From Acidobacteriota bacterium (GTDB lineage Bacteria > Acidobacteriota > Terriglobia > Terriglobales > Acidobacteriaceae): a DNA stretch of 5,221 nucleotides. How positions within the stretch are numbered: position 1 is the stretch's first letter; each line of letters starts with the position of its first letter. The stretch is taken from NCBI GenBank assembly GCA_021780415.1, contig JAJXYW010000080.1, forward strand, positions 1 through 5,221, given 5' to 3'. Both the position numbers and the translations under genes were made by a program. Positions 1 through 5,041 of the stretch are shown here, piece after piece. The notes under the pieces are model-generated. The model did not search any database. It had not been told where the DNA came from and saw only the letters and a list, made by a program, of their open reading frames with translations.

Positions 1-1107
1 CCGAAGAAGCCCTTCATCCGCCGCCATCTCCTCGACCGCTCCCAGCGCATCCGCCACACCGTGCAGCTCGCCTTCCTCGCCCTCAACGCCTGGCTCGGCC
101 TGCAGTTCTATCTCTGGGTCCGCTACTTCGAAACCAACGGCCAATCCCGCTACGTCAGCCGCCCCGCCGGCGTCGAAGGCTGGCTCCCCATCGCCGGCCT
201 CATGAACCTCAAGTACTTCCTCGTCACCCATCACGTCTCCGCCATCCATCCCGCGGCGATGTTCCTTCTCGTCGCCTTTCTGCTCTCCAGCCTGCTCCTC
301 AAAAAAGCGTTCTGCACCTGGCTCTGCCCCGTCGGCACCGTCTCCGAGTACCTCTGGCGCCTCGGCCAGCGCCTCTTCGGCCGCAACCTCATCCTCCCCC
401 GCTGGCTCGACATACCCCTGCGCAGCCTCAAGTACATCCTCCTCGCCTTCTTCCTCTACATCGTCGTCACCATGTCCGCCGACGCCCTCCAGCAATTCCT
501 CCTCGCCCCCTTCGGCATCATCGCCGACGTCAAGATGCTCAACTTCTTCCGCAACATGAGCATCGTCGGCCTCGCCATCCTCGCCACCATCGTCCTGCTC
601 TCCGTCGTCATCAAAAATTTCTGGTGCCACTTCCTCTGCCCCTACGGAGCTCTCATGGGACTCGTCTCCATGCTCAGCCCCGTAAAAATCCGCCGCGACC
701 CCGCCGCCTGCATCGACTGCAACAAGTGCAACAAGGCCTGCCCCTCCAACCTCCCCGTCGCCCAGCTCGTCACCATCCGCTCGGCCGAGTGCGCCGGATG
801 CCTAAGCTGCATCGCCGCCTGCCCTGCCGAAAACGCCCTCAACTTCGCCCTTCCGCCGCGCCGTATCACCCACACCCCAGCCTCAGCCATACCCCTGGCC
901 GCCGCCTCACTCAACGCCCAGTCCCTCGCCGAATCCAACGCCCGCTGGCGCAACCGCACTCTGCAACCGCGCACGGTCGTCGTCATTCTAGCCATCCTCT
1001 TCTTCGGCCTCATCACCATAGCCCGCATCACCGACCACTGGCAGACCCACCTCCCCCGCTCCGTCTACCAGCAGCTAGTCCCCCACGCCGACGACTACAA
1101 CCACTAA
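1..1107 (+). CDS. NapH/NosR-type membrane polyferredoxin (4Fe-4S), 5' partial
   Basis: This is an integral-membrane iron-sulfur protein that probably relays electrons between the quinone pool or cytoplasmic donors and a partner reductase. The frame is open from base 1 and has no convincing start inside the window; a GTG at 61 exists but the preceding 20 codons look coding (RRHLLDRSQRIRHTVQL), so I treat it as cut at the 5' end. Numbering from that GTG, two membrane-proximal CxxxCP motifs (C85/C89 and C189/C193) follow hydrophobic segments, as in NapH, NosR and MauN. Two classical CxxCxxCxxxCP ferredoxin motifs then occur at C217/220/223/227 and C244/247/250/254, enough for two [4Fe-4S] clusters. 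Likely membrane helices lie near 3-20, 65-81, 122-140, 166-185 and 306-321. The last helix is a C-terminal anchor with a short tail, making this longer than a typical NapH. Nearby hcp and ric suggest a nitrogen-oxide context. CcoG/FixG is less likely because no C-terminal Ig-like domain is present. The family is clear; the partner is unknown. Confidence 0.85.
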   Translation, partial: PKKPFIRRHLLDRSQRIRHTVQLAFLALNAWLGLQFYLWVRYFETNGQSRYVSRPAGVEGWLPIAGLMNLKYFLVTHHVSAIHPAAMFLLVAFLLSSLLLKKAFCTWLCPVGTVSEYLWRLGQRLFGRNLILPRWLDIPLRSLKYILLAFFLYIVVTMSADALQQFLLAPFGIIADVKMLNFFRNMSIVGLAILATIVLLSVVIKNFWCHFLCPYGALMGLVSMLSPVKIRRDPAACIDCNKCNKACPSNLPVAQLVTIRSAECAGCLSCIAACPAENALNFALPPRRITHTPASAIPLAAASLNAQSLAESNARWRNRTLQPRTVVVILAILFFGLITIARITDHWQTHLPRSVYQQLVPHADDYNH

Positions 1108-1183
1108 ACCCACCTCAACCAAGTCTCGCGCAGCAAAACCCGATTACTTTCTCGCAACAGAGCCAGCATCGTTCTCGCCGCAG

Positions 1184-1231
1184 TCGCCCTTGCCATTGCC
1201 TTCGCCGTTACCTTCGCCATTGCCTTCGCCG
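1184..1231 (+). repeat. Degenerate hexamer tandem array T[TC][GA]CCN, 8 units
   Basis: Eight consecutive hexamers keep a strict 6-nt register: TCGCCC, TTGCCA, TTGCCT, TCGCCG, TTACCT, TCGCCA, TTGCCT, TCGCCG. This is the most diverged of the four such blocks in the window. It lies between the polyferredoxin stop and the palindrome at 1242. No function is known to me. Read in the frame of the upstream gene it would give alternating alanine and hydrophobic residues. Confidence 0.75.
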
Positions 1232-1241
1232 CAATTTTCCC

Positions 1242-1267
1242 CGTGATCCTGAGCGAAGCGAAGGACC
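1242..1267 (+). repeat. REP-like palindrome, copy 1
   Basis: A short interspersed palindrome in which TCCT and AGGA arms flank GAGCGAAGCGA, preceded by GTGA and followed by CC. The same layout recurs at 2141-2166 and 2217-2243. Such elements are frequent between genes in acidobacteria and other environmental genomes, where in translation they give the spurious peptide ILSEAKDP or HPERSEGP. It could form a small stem-loop. There is no T tract after it, so I do not call it a terminator. Confidence 0.7.
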
Positions 1268-1274
1268 CCTGTAG

Positions 1275-1314
1275 TTGCTCTTGCCGTTGCCGTTGCCTTT
1301 GCCTTTGCCTTTGC
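1275..1314 (+). repeat. TTGCCN hexamer tandem array, about 6.5 units
   Basis: In-register hexamers TTGCTC, TTGCCG, TTGCCG, TTGCCT, TTGCCT, TTGCCT and a final TTGC. The block starts just after palindrome copy 1 and runs directly into the heptamer array at 1315. Its 5' junction (1263-1285) matches the equivalent junction at 2161-2183 in 19 of 23 positions, so the two composites share an origin. Confidence 0.8.
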
Positions 1315-1353
1315 TAAAAGCTAGAAGCTAGAAGCTAGAAGCTAAAAGCTAGC
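1315..1353 (+). repeat. TARAAGC heptamer tandem array, 5 units plus a partial
   Basis: Units TAAAAGC, TAGAAGC, TAGAAGC, TAGAAGC, TAAAAGC and a trailing TAGC sit 8 bp beyond the stop codon of the Crp/Fnr gene, which ends on the opposite strand at 1362. The array is AT-richer than everything around it. TTGCT at 1311-1315 and AGCAA at 1351-1355 are inverted and bracket the array, allowing a weak stem. It lies in the 3' untranslated region of the regulator transcript, so a role in 3'-end formation or stability is possible but unproven. Length variation between strains is likely. Confidence 0.8.
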
Positions 1354-1361
1354 AACCATCC

Positions 1362-2066
1362 CTACCCCGCCGATCCCAGCAACCCCGCCAGCCCCTTCAC
1401 ATCCCGCACCACAATCTGCCGCGCATCCACCTCCAGCAGCCCCTCGGCCTGCAGCCGCATCAGGTTCCGCGAGATCAACTCCCGCACGGTCCCCAACTGG
1501 CTCGCCAGCTCCTGGTGGCTTCCCGGCAGCAGAAACTCCACACCCCGTTCCGTGCTCAGCCCCTCCGTCTCCGCCAGCCGCAACAGCACCGAAATCAACC
1601 GCTGCCGGATCGTGGTAAACGACAGTTCCTCAATAATCGCGACCAACCGCCGCAGTCGTCCGCCGACCACCGCGAGCATCTTCATGGCCACCTCCGGATG
1701 GTCCATACAGAATCCCTGAAAATCCGCCCGCGAGATAAACGCAATCTCCACCCCCTCCACCGCCACCGCCGACGCCGGATACGCTCCTCCATCGAACACC
1801 GGCAGCTCCGCCACCGACTCCCCCGGCACATTCATCGCCAGCACCTGTTCCCGTCCCCCCAGCGACGTCTTGAAGATCCTCACCCTCCCCTCGGCAATAA
1901 TATGCAGCCCATGGCACGGCTCGCCCTCGGAGAACAGCAGTTCCCCCGCCCCAAACCTTCTCCGCACCGTCCGCGCAGCCAGCAACTGAATCTCCGCCGG
2001 CGTCAACGTAGACAGCAGCGCCGTCCGCTCCAAAACCCCCGCCAACTCCATCCGTCCCTCGCTCAT
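1362..2066 (-). CDS. Crp/Fnr-family transcriptional regulator, candidate nitrosative-stress sensor
   Basis: A 234-residue DNA-binding protein with an N-terminal cyclic-nucleotide-type beta-barrel (about 20-130), a dimerisation helix (about 130-160) and a winged helix-turn-helix. The HTH (184-210) aligns without gaps to E. coli CRP: R195, E196 and R200 match CRP R180, E181 and R185, and S199 matches the Fnr-type serine. This predicts GTGA-like half-sites, which occur before hcp and ric. CRP's E72 is matched by E87, but the cAMP-phosphate arginine (R82) is replaced by A98, so cAMP binding is unlikely. Only two cysteines exist (C51, C120), so there is no Fnr [4Fe-4S] cluster. The signal could be NO via haem, as in DNR or HcpR, or redox; this is inference. 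The ATG at 2066 has no Shine-Dalgarno sequence. An alternative ATG at 2051 follows GAGGG by 4 bases. The gene points away from hcp's end and has its own repeat-filled flanks. Confidence 0.93.
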   Translation of the reverse strand: MSEGRMELAGVLERTALLSTLTPAEIQLLAARTVRRRFGAGELLFSEGEPCHGLHIIAEGRVRIFKTSLGGREQVLAMNVPGESVAELPVFDGGAYPASAVAVEGVEIAFISRADFQGFCMDHPEVAMKMLAVVGGRLRRLVAIIEELSFTTIRQRLISVLLRLAETEGLSTERGVEFLLPGSHQELASQLGTVRELISRNLMRLQAEGLLEVDARQIVVRDVKGLAGLLGSAG

Positions 2067-2072
2067 GCCAAA

Positions 2073-2078
2073 AGTCTA
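2073..2078 (-). promoter_or_regulatory. Possible -10 element for a leaderless regulator transcript
   Basis: On the - strand TAGACT fits TANNNT and ends 6 bases before the ATG at 2066, which would put transcription start at or next to the start codon. That agrees with the absence of a ribosome binding site there. No GTGA-N6-TCGC element is seen upstream, so autoregulation by the motif proposed for hcp and ric is not supported. Confidence 0.3.
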
Positions 2079-2094
2079 GCAGTCCCCAACGCTA

Positions 2095-2124
2095 TTGCCG
2101 TTGCCTTTCCCCTCGCCCTTGCAG
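2095..2124 (+). repeat. Degenerate TTGCCN hexamer array, 5 units
   Basis: Units TTGCCG, TTGCCT, TTCCCC, TCGCCC and TTGCAG are in register. The block sits just upstream of the Crp/Fnr start (opposite strand), so it overlaps that gene's promoter region. It corresponds in position and orientation to the 1184-1231 block: both precede a palindrome and a cleaner hexamer block. Confidence 0.65.
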
Positions 2125-2140
2125 CCACTCATTTTCCGCC

Positions 2141-2166
2141 GTCATCCTGAGCGCAGCGAAGGACCT
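2141..2166 (+). repeat. REP-like palindrome, copy 2
   Basis: GTCA followed by TCCT-GAGCGCAGCGA-AGGA and CCT. It has the same arms as copy 1, with a C for A change in the loop. It is followed at 2173 by a hexamer array, as copy 1 is followed at 1275. It lies in the spacer between the start of the regulator gene and the hcp terminator. Confidence 0.75.
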
Positions 2167-2172
2167 CCGTAT

Positions 2173-2208
2173 TTGCCCTTGCCCTTGCCCTTGCCTTTGC
2201 CTTTGCCT
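2173..2208 (+). repeat. TTGCCY hexamer tandem array, 6 units
   Basis: Three perfect TTGCCC units followed by three perfect TTGCCT units. This is the most regular of the four hexamer blocks and the one most likely to be young or variable in length. It is flanked by palindrome copies 2 and 3. Confidence 0.85.
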
Positions 2209-2216
2209 TTCTGTCT

Positions 2217-2243
2217 GTCATTCCGAGCGCAGCGAGGAACCTG
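2217..2243 (+). repeat. REP-like palindrome, copy 3 (variant arms)
   Basis: GTCA followed by TTCC-GAGCGCAGCGA-GGAA and CCTG. Compared with copies 1 and 2 the arms changed from TCCT/AGGA to TTCC/GGAA, and both substitutions are compensated on the other side, so pairing is kept. A further short inverted repeat (GCGCG-AAG-CGCGC, 2250-2262) follows it. Confidence 0.75.
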
Positions 2244-2264
2244 CTTCCCGCGCGAAGCGCGCCC

Positions 2265-2311
2265 GTTCTTCCCAAACAAATCATCGCCCGGAGAGCCCCC
2301 ACTCTCCGGGC
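2265..2311 (-). terminator. Rho-independent terminator of hcp
   Basis: A perfect 10-bp stem (GCCCGGAGAG at 2286-2295 with CTCTCCGGGC at 2302-2311) closes a 6-base loop, 13 bp after the hcp stop codon. Reading in the hcp direction it is followed by GATGATTTGTTTGG, which is T-rich for this genome though not a pure T run. It would end the hcp message before the repeat cluster and separate it from the regulator gene lying in the same direction. Confidence 0.72.
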
Positions 2312-2324
2312 ATCGACCCCGCCT

Positions 2325-3968
2325 CTACGCGAGCATCGCCTCCAGGTCCGCCTCCGCACTGGTAATGGCCATCAGGTTGTACTTCTCCTTCAGCAGCGCC
2401 AGTACGCCCGGCGACAAGAACGCTGGCAGCGTCGGTCCCACGCGGATATTCCGCACTCCGAGATGCAGCAGCGTCAGCAGCACCGCCACGGCCTTCTGCT
2501 CATACCACGACAGCACCAGCGACAGCGGCAGCTCATTCACTCCGCACTCAAACGCATTCGCCAGTGCCAGCGCAATCTGAATCGCCGAGTACGTATCGTT
2601 GCACTGCCCCACATCCAGCAGCCGCGGCAGTCCGCCAATCTCGCCAAACTCCAGCTTGTTGAACCGGAACTTCCCGCATCCCAGCGTCATCAGCATGCAG
2701 TCCTTCGGCACCGACTCCGCCAGCTCCGTATAGTAGCTCCGGCCCGCGCGCGCCGCATCGCATCCGCCCACCAGGAAGAAGTGCCGGATCGCTCCCGCCT
2801 TCACCGCTGCGACCACCTTGTCCGCAACGCCCAGCACCGCATTGTGCCCAAAGCCGACCGTAATCTCTTCCTCCGGGCCATCTTCCGCATAGCCCGGAGC
2901 CCGCAACGCGGCTGCAATCACCGGCGCAAAGTCCTGGTCCACGATATGCTCCACCTCCGGCCACGCCACCGCGCCCGCCGTAAAGATCCGATCCTTGTAC
3001 GACACCTTCGGCTGCTGAATGCAGTTCGACGTCATCACGATCGCGCCCGGAAAATCCGCAAACTCATCCGCCTGCGCATACCACGCGCCGCCGTAGTTCC
3101 CCGCCAGGTGCTCAAACGCCTTCAGCGTCGGATACCCATGCGCCGGCAGCATCTCCCCGTGCGTATACACCTGAATGCCCGTCCCCTGCGTCTGTTCCAG
3201 CAGCGCATACAGGTCATGCAGGTCATGTCCTGAAATCAGGATCGCCTTCCCCTTGCGCGCTCCCAGCCTCACCTTCGCCGGCTGCGGATGCCCGAACGTA
3301 TCGGTATGCGCCTTATCCAGCACCTCCATCACGCGATAGTTCAGCTCGCCCACCGCCAGCGCCGCCGTCAGCAACTCCTCCGCCGTCGGCGTCTCGTGCG
3401 TCAGAAACTCCAGCACCTCGTGGATCTTCGCAAACGTCTGCGGATCACCCGCGCCCAGCGCCAGCGCATGCGCCGCATAGGCCGAAGCTCCCTTGATGCC
3501 GTACAGCACCAGCTCCTGCAGGTTGGCAATCTCCTTGCTCTCCGTCAGGAATCGCACCGGCAGCAGCACCTGTCTGCTCTGCTCCAGCAAACCCTCCACA
3601 GTCGCAGCGGGAGTCCACGCCGCCACTCCGCCAAACGTCTCCGGCGTCACGCCCGCCGCTGCCGCCGCGCGCTCATACATGCAGCGAGCCGTCTCCCGCA
3701 TCGCCACCGCCTCGTAGATCATCTCCGCCAGCCGCTCCGCATCGAAATTCACATTCGTCAGCGTCGTGTACACCGACTGGATCGTCAGCGCATCGACCTC
3801 CGGATCGGCCGCGCCCAGCTTCCGCGCATGGTGCGCATACACCGCAATCCCCTTCGCCGCATGGATCAGCAGATCCTGCAGCGCCGCCGTTGTCTCATCC
3901 TTGCCGCACACACCAACCGTCTGGCAGCCCGTACCCTGTGAAGTCTGTTCGCACTGATAACAAAACAT
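2325..3968 (-). CDS. hcp: Hybrid cluster protein, class I (hydroxylamine / NO reductase)
   Basis: This cytoplasmic 547-residue metalloenzyme is historically annotated as hydroxylamine reductase; E. coli work supports NO reductase and protein S-nitrosylase roles. The start ATG at 3968 is chosen because the protein then begins MFCYQCEQT, as homologues do, with AGAGG 11 bases upstream; an in-frame ATG at 4016 would add 16 unrelated residues. N-terminal cysteines C3, C6, C15 and C21 (C-x2-C-x8-C-x5-C) have the spacing of Desulfovibrio class I proteins that bind [4Fe-4S], not the enterobacterial [2Fe-2S] pattern. All hybrid-cluster ligands are present: H248, E272, C316, C403 (the persulfide position), C431, C456, E490 and K492. 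Length matches class I (about 550), so the helical bundle is not deleted as in class III. No hcr-type reductase gene adjoins it, so the electron donor is unknown. It is divergent from ric, has its own candidate Crp/Fnr site upstream and a terminator downstream. Confidence 0.97.
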   Translation of the reverse strand: MFCYQCEQTSQGTGCQTVGVCGKDETTAALQDLLIHAAKGIAVYAHHARKLGAADPEVDALTIQSVYTTLTNVNFDAERLAEMIYEAVAMRETARCMYERAAAAAGVTPETFGGVAAWTPAATVEGLLEQSRQVLLPVRFLTESKEIANLQELVLYGIKGASAYAAHALALGAGDPQTFAKIHEVLEFLTHETPTAEELLTAALAVGELNYRVMEVLDKAHTDTFGHPQPAKVRLGARKGKAILISGHDLHDLYALLEQTQGTGIQVYTHGEMLPAHGYPTLKAFEHLAGNYGGAWYAQADEFADFPGAIVMTSNCIQQPKVSYKDRIFTAGAVAWPEVEHIVDQDFAPVIAAALRAPGYAEDGPEEEITVGFGHNAVLGVADKVVAAVKAGAIRHFFLVGGCDAARAGRSYYTELAESVPKDCMLMTLGCGKFRFNKLEFGEIGGLPRLLDVGQCNDTYSAIQIALALANAFECGVNELPLSLVLSWYEQKAVAVLLTLLHLGVRNIRVGPTLPAFLSPGVLALLKEKYNLMAITSAEADLEAMLA

Positions 3969-4005
3969 CGTGTCAATTTCCTCTCTGATTTCGTCCTGCA
4001 TCCCC

Positions 4006-4047
4006 ACCCTACCCACCCCGCGCCGTCCCTACAGCGACTTAAGTCAC
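4006..4047 (-). promoter_or_regulatory. Candidate hcp promoter: GTGA-N6-TCGC operator plus -10
   Basis: On the - strand GTGACTTAAGTCGC (4047-4034) contains a perfect 10-bp palindrome, GACTTAAGTC, and is centred 72.5 bp before the hcp ATG. TAGGGT (4011-4006) fits a -10 and is centred exactly 32 bp downstream of the operator centre, as expected when a Crp/Fnr dimer sits at about -41.5. The predicted start is near 3999, giving a 31-base leader that contains the ribosome binding site. The same element and spacing recur before ric. Confidence 0.6.
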
Positions 4048-4100
4048 CCCGCCCGCCCGCTCCCTCCAAAAATCCCACCCACAAAAAAATCTTCATTCAT

Positions 4101-4142
4101 GTGATTCAAATCGCAGCGCCGACCTCGCAGACTCTCTAAGTT
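4101..4142 (+). promoter_or_regulatory. Candidate ric promoter: GTGA-N6-TCGC operator plus -10
   Basis: GTGATTCAAATCGC (4101-4114) matches the hcp element in 11 of 14 positions and reads toward ric. TAAGTT (4137-4142) fits a -10 and is again centred exactly 32 bp downstream of the operator centre. The predicted start near 4149 leaves a leader of only about 15 bases that opens with the ribosome binding site GAGGGAG, which is short but workable. An AT-rich stretch (4081-4100) lies just upstream and separates this site from the hcp operator. Confidence 0.6.
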
Positions 4143-4148
4143 CAAGAT

Positions 4149-4155
4149 GAGGGAG
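4149..4155 (+). promoter_or_regulatory. Ribosome binding site of ric
   Basis: GAGGGAG ends 8 bases before the ATG at 4164, a good Shine-Dalgarno match and spacing that fixes this start. No other in-frame ATG precedes the conserved N-terminal domain. Confidence 0.75.
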
Positions 4156-4163
4156 TCTTCACC

Positions 4164-4952
4164 ATGTCGTCCGCACCCACGCCCGTACCTCAACCCAGTG
4201 CCCAGCCCGCACACCCGGCCAGCGCCCAGACCGTCCGCCAGATCGCCCTCCAGCAGCCCACCTCCATCCGCGTCTTCGAGCACTTCGGCATCGACTGCTG
4301 CTGTGGCGGCAGCCAGTCTCTCGCCGACGCCTGCGCCCAGGCCCATCTCGACCTCGCCGCCGTTCTCCTCGCCCTCGACGACGCCGCCAGCCACTCCCCG
4401 CTCCCCTCCGTCGACTGGACCCAAGCCTCCCTCGAACTCCTCTGCGCCCACATCCTCGCCCATCACCACCCCTACGTCCGCCGCGAACTCCCCCGCCTCC
4501 TCCAGCTCGCCGCAAAAGTCTCCGCCCGCCACAGCAGCACCCACGCCGAGCTCACCGCCATCGACGCCGCCCTCTCCCTCCTCGAGCTCGACCTCAACGA
4601 GCACTTCCCCAAGGAAGAATCCCTCATTTTCCCCTACATCGTCACCCTCGAACGTTCCGTCGACCGATCCCACCACGCCGGCGAAAACCCTCCCGCCAGT
4701 TGCTGCGGCTTCCTTGCCACTCCCCTCGCCATCATCACCGCCGAGCACAACGAAGCCACCGCCCTGCTCGACCAGCTCCGCCAGCTCACCCAGAACTTCA
4801 CCCCGCCCCCCAACGCCTGCCCCAGCTACCGCGCCCTCTACGACGGCCTCCGCGAGTTCGACGACGATCTCCGCCAGCACATCGATCTCGAAAGAGAAAT
4901 CCTCTTCCCCCGCGCCATCCTCCTCGAAGCCTCCACCTGCGCCATCACCTAG
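4164..4952 (+). CDS. ric: Iron-sulfur cluster repair di-iron protein (RIC; ScdA/YtfE family)
   Basis: A 262-residue cytoplasmic protein of the family that restores iron-sulfur clusters damaged by NO or peroxide. After a 22-residue Pro/Ala-rich leader comes the ScdA_N domain (about 23-60: TVRQIA ... HFGIDCCCGG), then a hemerythrin-like four-helix bundle (about 90-255). Using E. coli YtfE ligands remembered from its structure, H84, H105, H129, E133, H160, H204 and E208 map to H102, H123, H147, E151, H195, H239 and E243 with matching intervals (21, 24, 4, 44, 4). The one exception is E151 to H195, which is 17 residues longer and contains a CC pair (C180-C181). The complete di-iron ligand set implies an active protein. 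The ScdA_N motif has three adjacent cysteines (C45-C47) where YtfE has two. It is divergent from hcp and carries the same candidate operator. The gene symbol follows family naming; scdA or ytfE would be equivalents. Confidence 0.95.
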   Translation: MSSAPTPVPQPSAQPAHPASAQTVRQIALQQPTSIRVFEHFGIDCCCGGSQSLADACAQAHLDLAAVLLALDDAASHSPLPSVDWTQASLELLCAHILAHHHPYVRRELPRLLQLAAKVSARHSSTHAELTAIDAALSLLELDLNEHFPKEESLIFPYIVTLERSVDRSHHAGENPPASCCGFLATPLAIITAEHNEATALLDQLRQLTQNFTPPPNACPSYRALYDGLREFDDDLRQHIDLEREILFPRAILLEASTCAIT

Positions 4953-5004
4953 GAAATCTCTACACAACGCAGCACTTTGAAGGACGGCGCTTTGTATTGG
5001 CGAC

Positions 5005-5041
5005 GCTTCGAAGGGGAGGGGCTTCGAAGGGGAGGGGCTTC
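5005..5041 (+). repeat. Perfect 16-bp tandem duplication plus partial third unit
   Basis: GCTTCGAAGGGGAGGG occurs twice head to tail (5005-5020, 5021-5036), followed by GCTTC of a third unit that runs into the hairpin element. Each unit contains the 8-bp palindrome CTTCGAAG. It lies 52 bp after the ric stop, in noncoding sequence. Confidence 0.85.

Noticed and set aside
1184..2208. CRISPR array from the clustered short repeats
   Set aside because: The repeats are 6-7 bp contiguous tandems and dispersed palindromes with no repeat-spacer periodicity and no cas gene.
2095..2580. A 161-codon + frame starting in the repeats and entering hcp antisense
   Set aside because: Its N-terminus is the translated hexamer and palindrome repeats (HPERSEGP) and the rest is antisense to hcp.
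2463..3941. Open frames on the + strand across hcp (256 and 217 codons)
   Set aside because: Arg/Gln/His-rich antisense shadows of hcp with no recognisable domain; hcp has a complete ligand set on the other strand.
3968..4016. Upstream ATG at 4016 extending hcp by 16 residues
   Set aside because: The extension has no homology to the conserved Hcp N-terminus, lies across the predicted transcription start and has a poorer ribosome binding context than the ATG at 3968.
4044..4967. Long - strand open frame (307 codons) covering all of ric, and a 277-codon + frame at 4147-4980
   Set aside because: Both are Gly/Glu/Val-rich or Pro/Ser-rich low-complexity translations produced by the strong GC3 bias of ric. 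The ric frame itself carries the conserved domains and all metal ligands.
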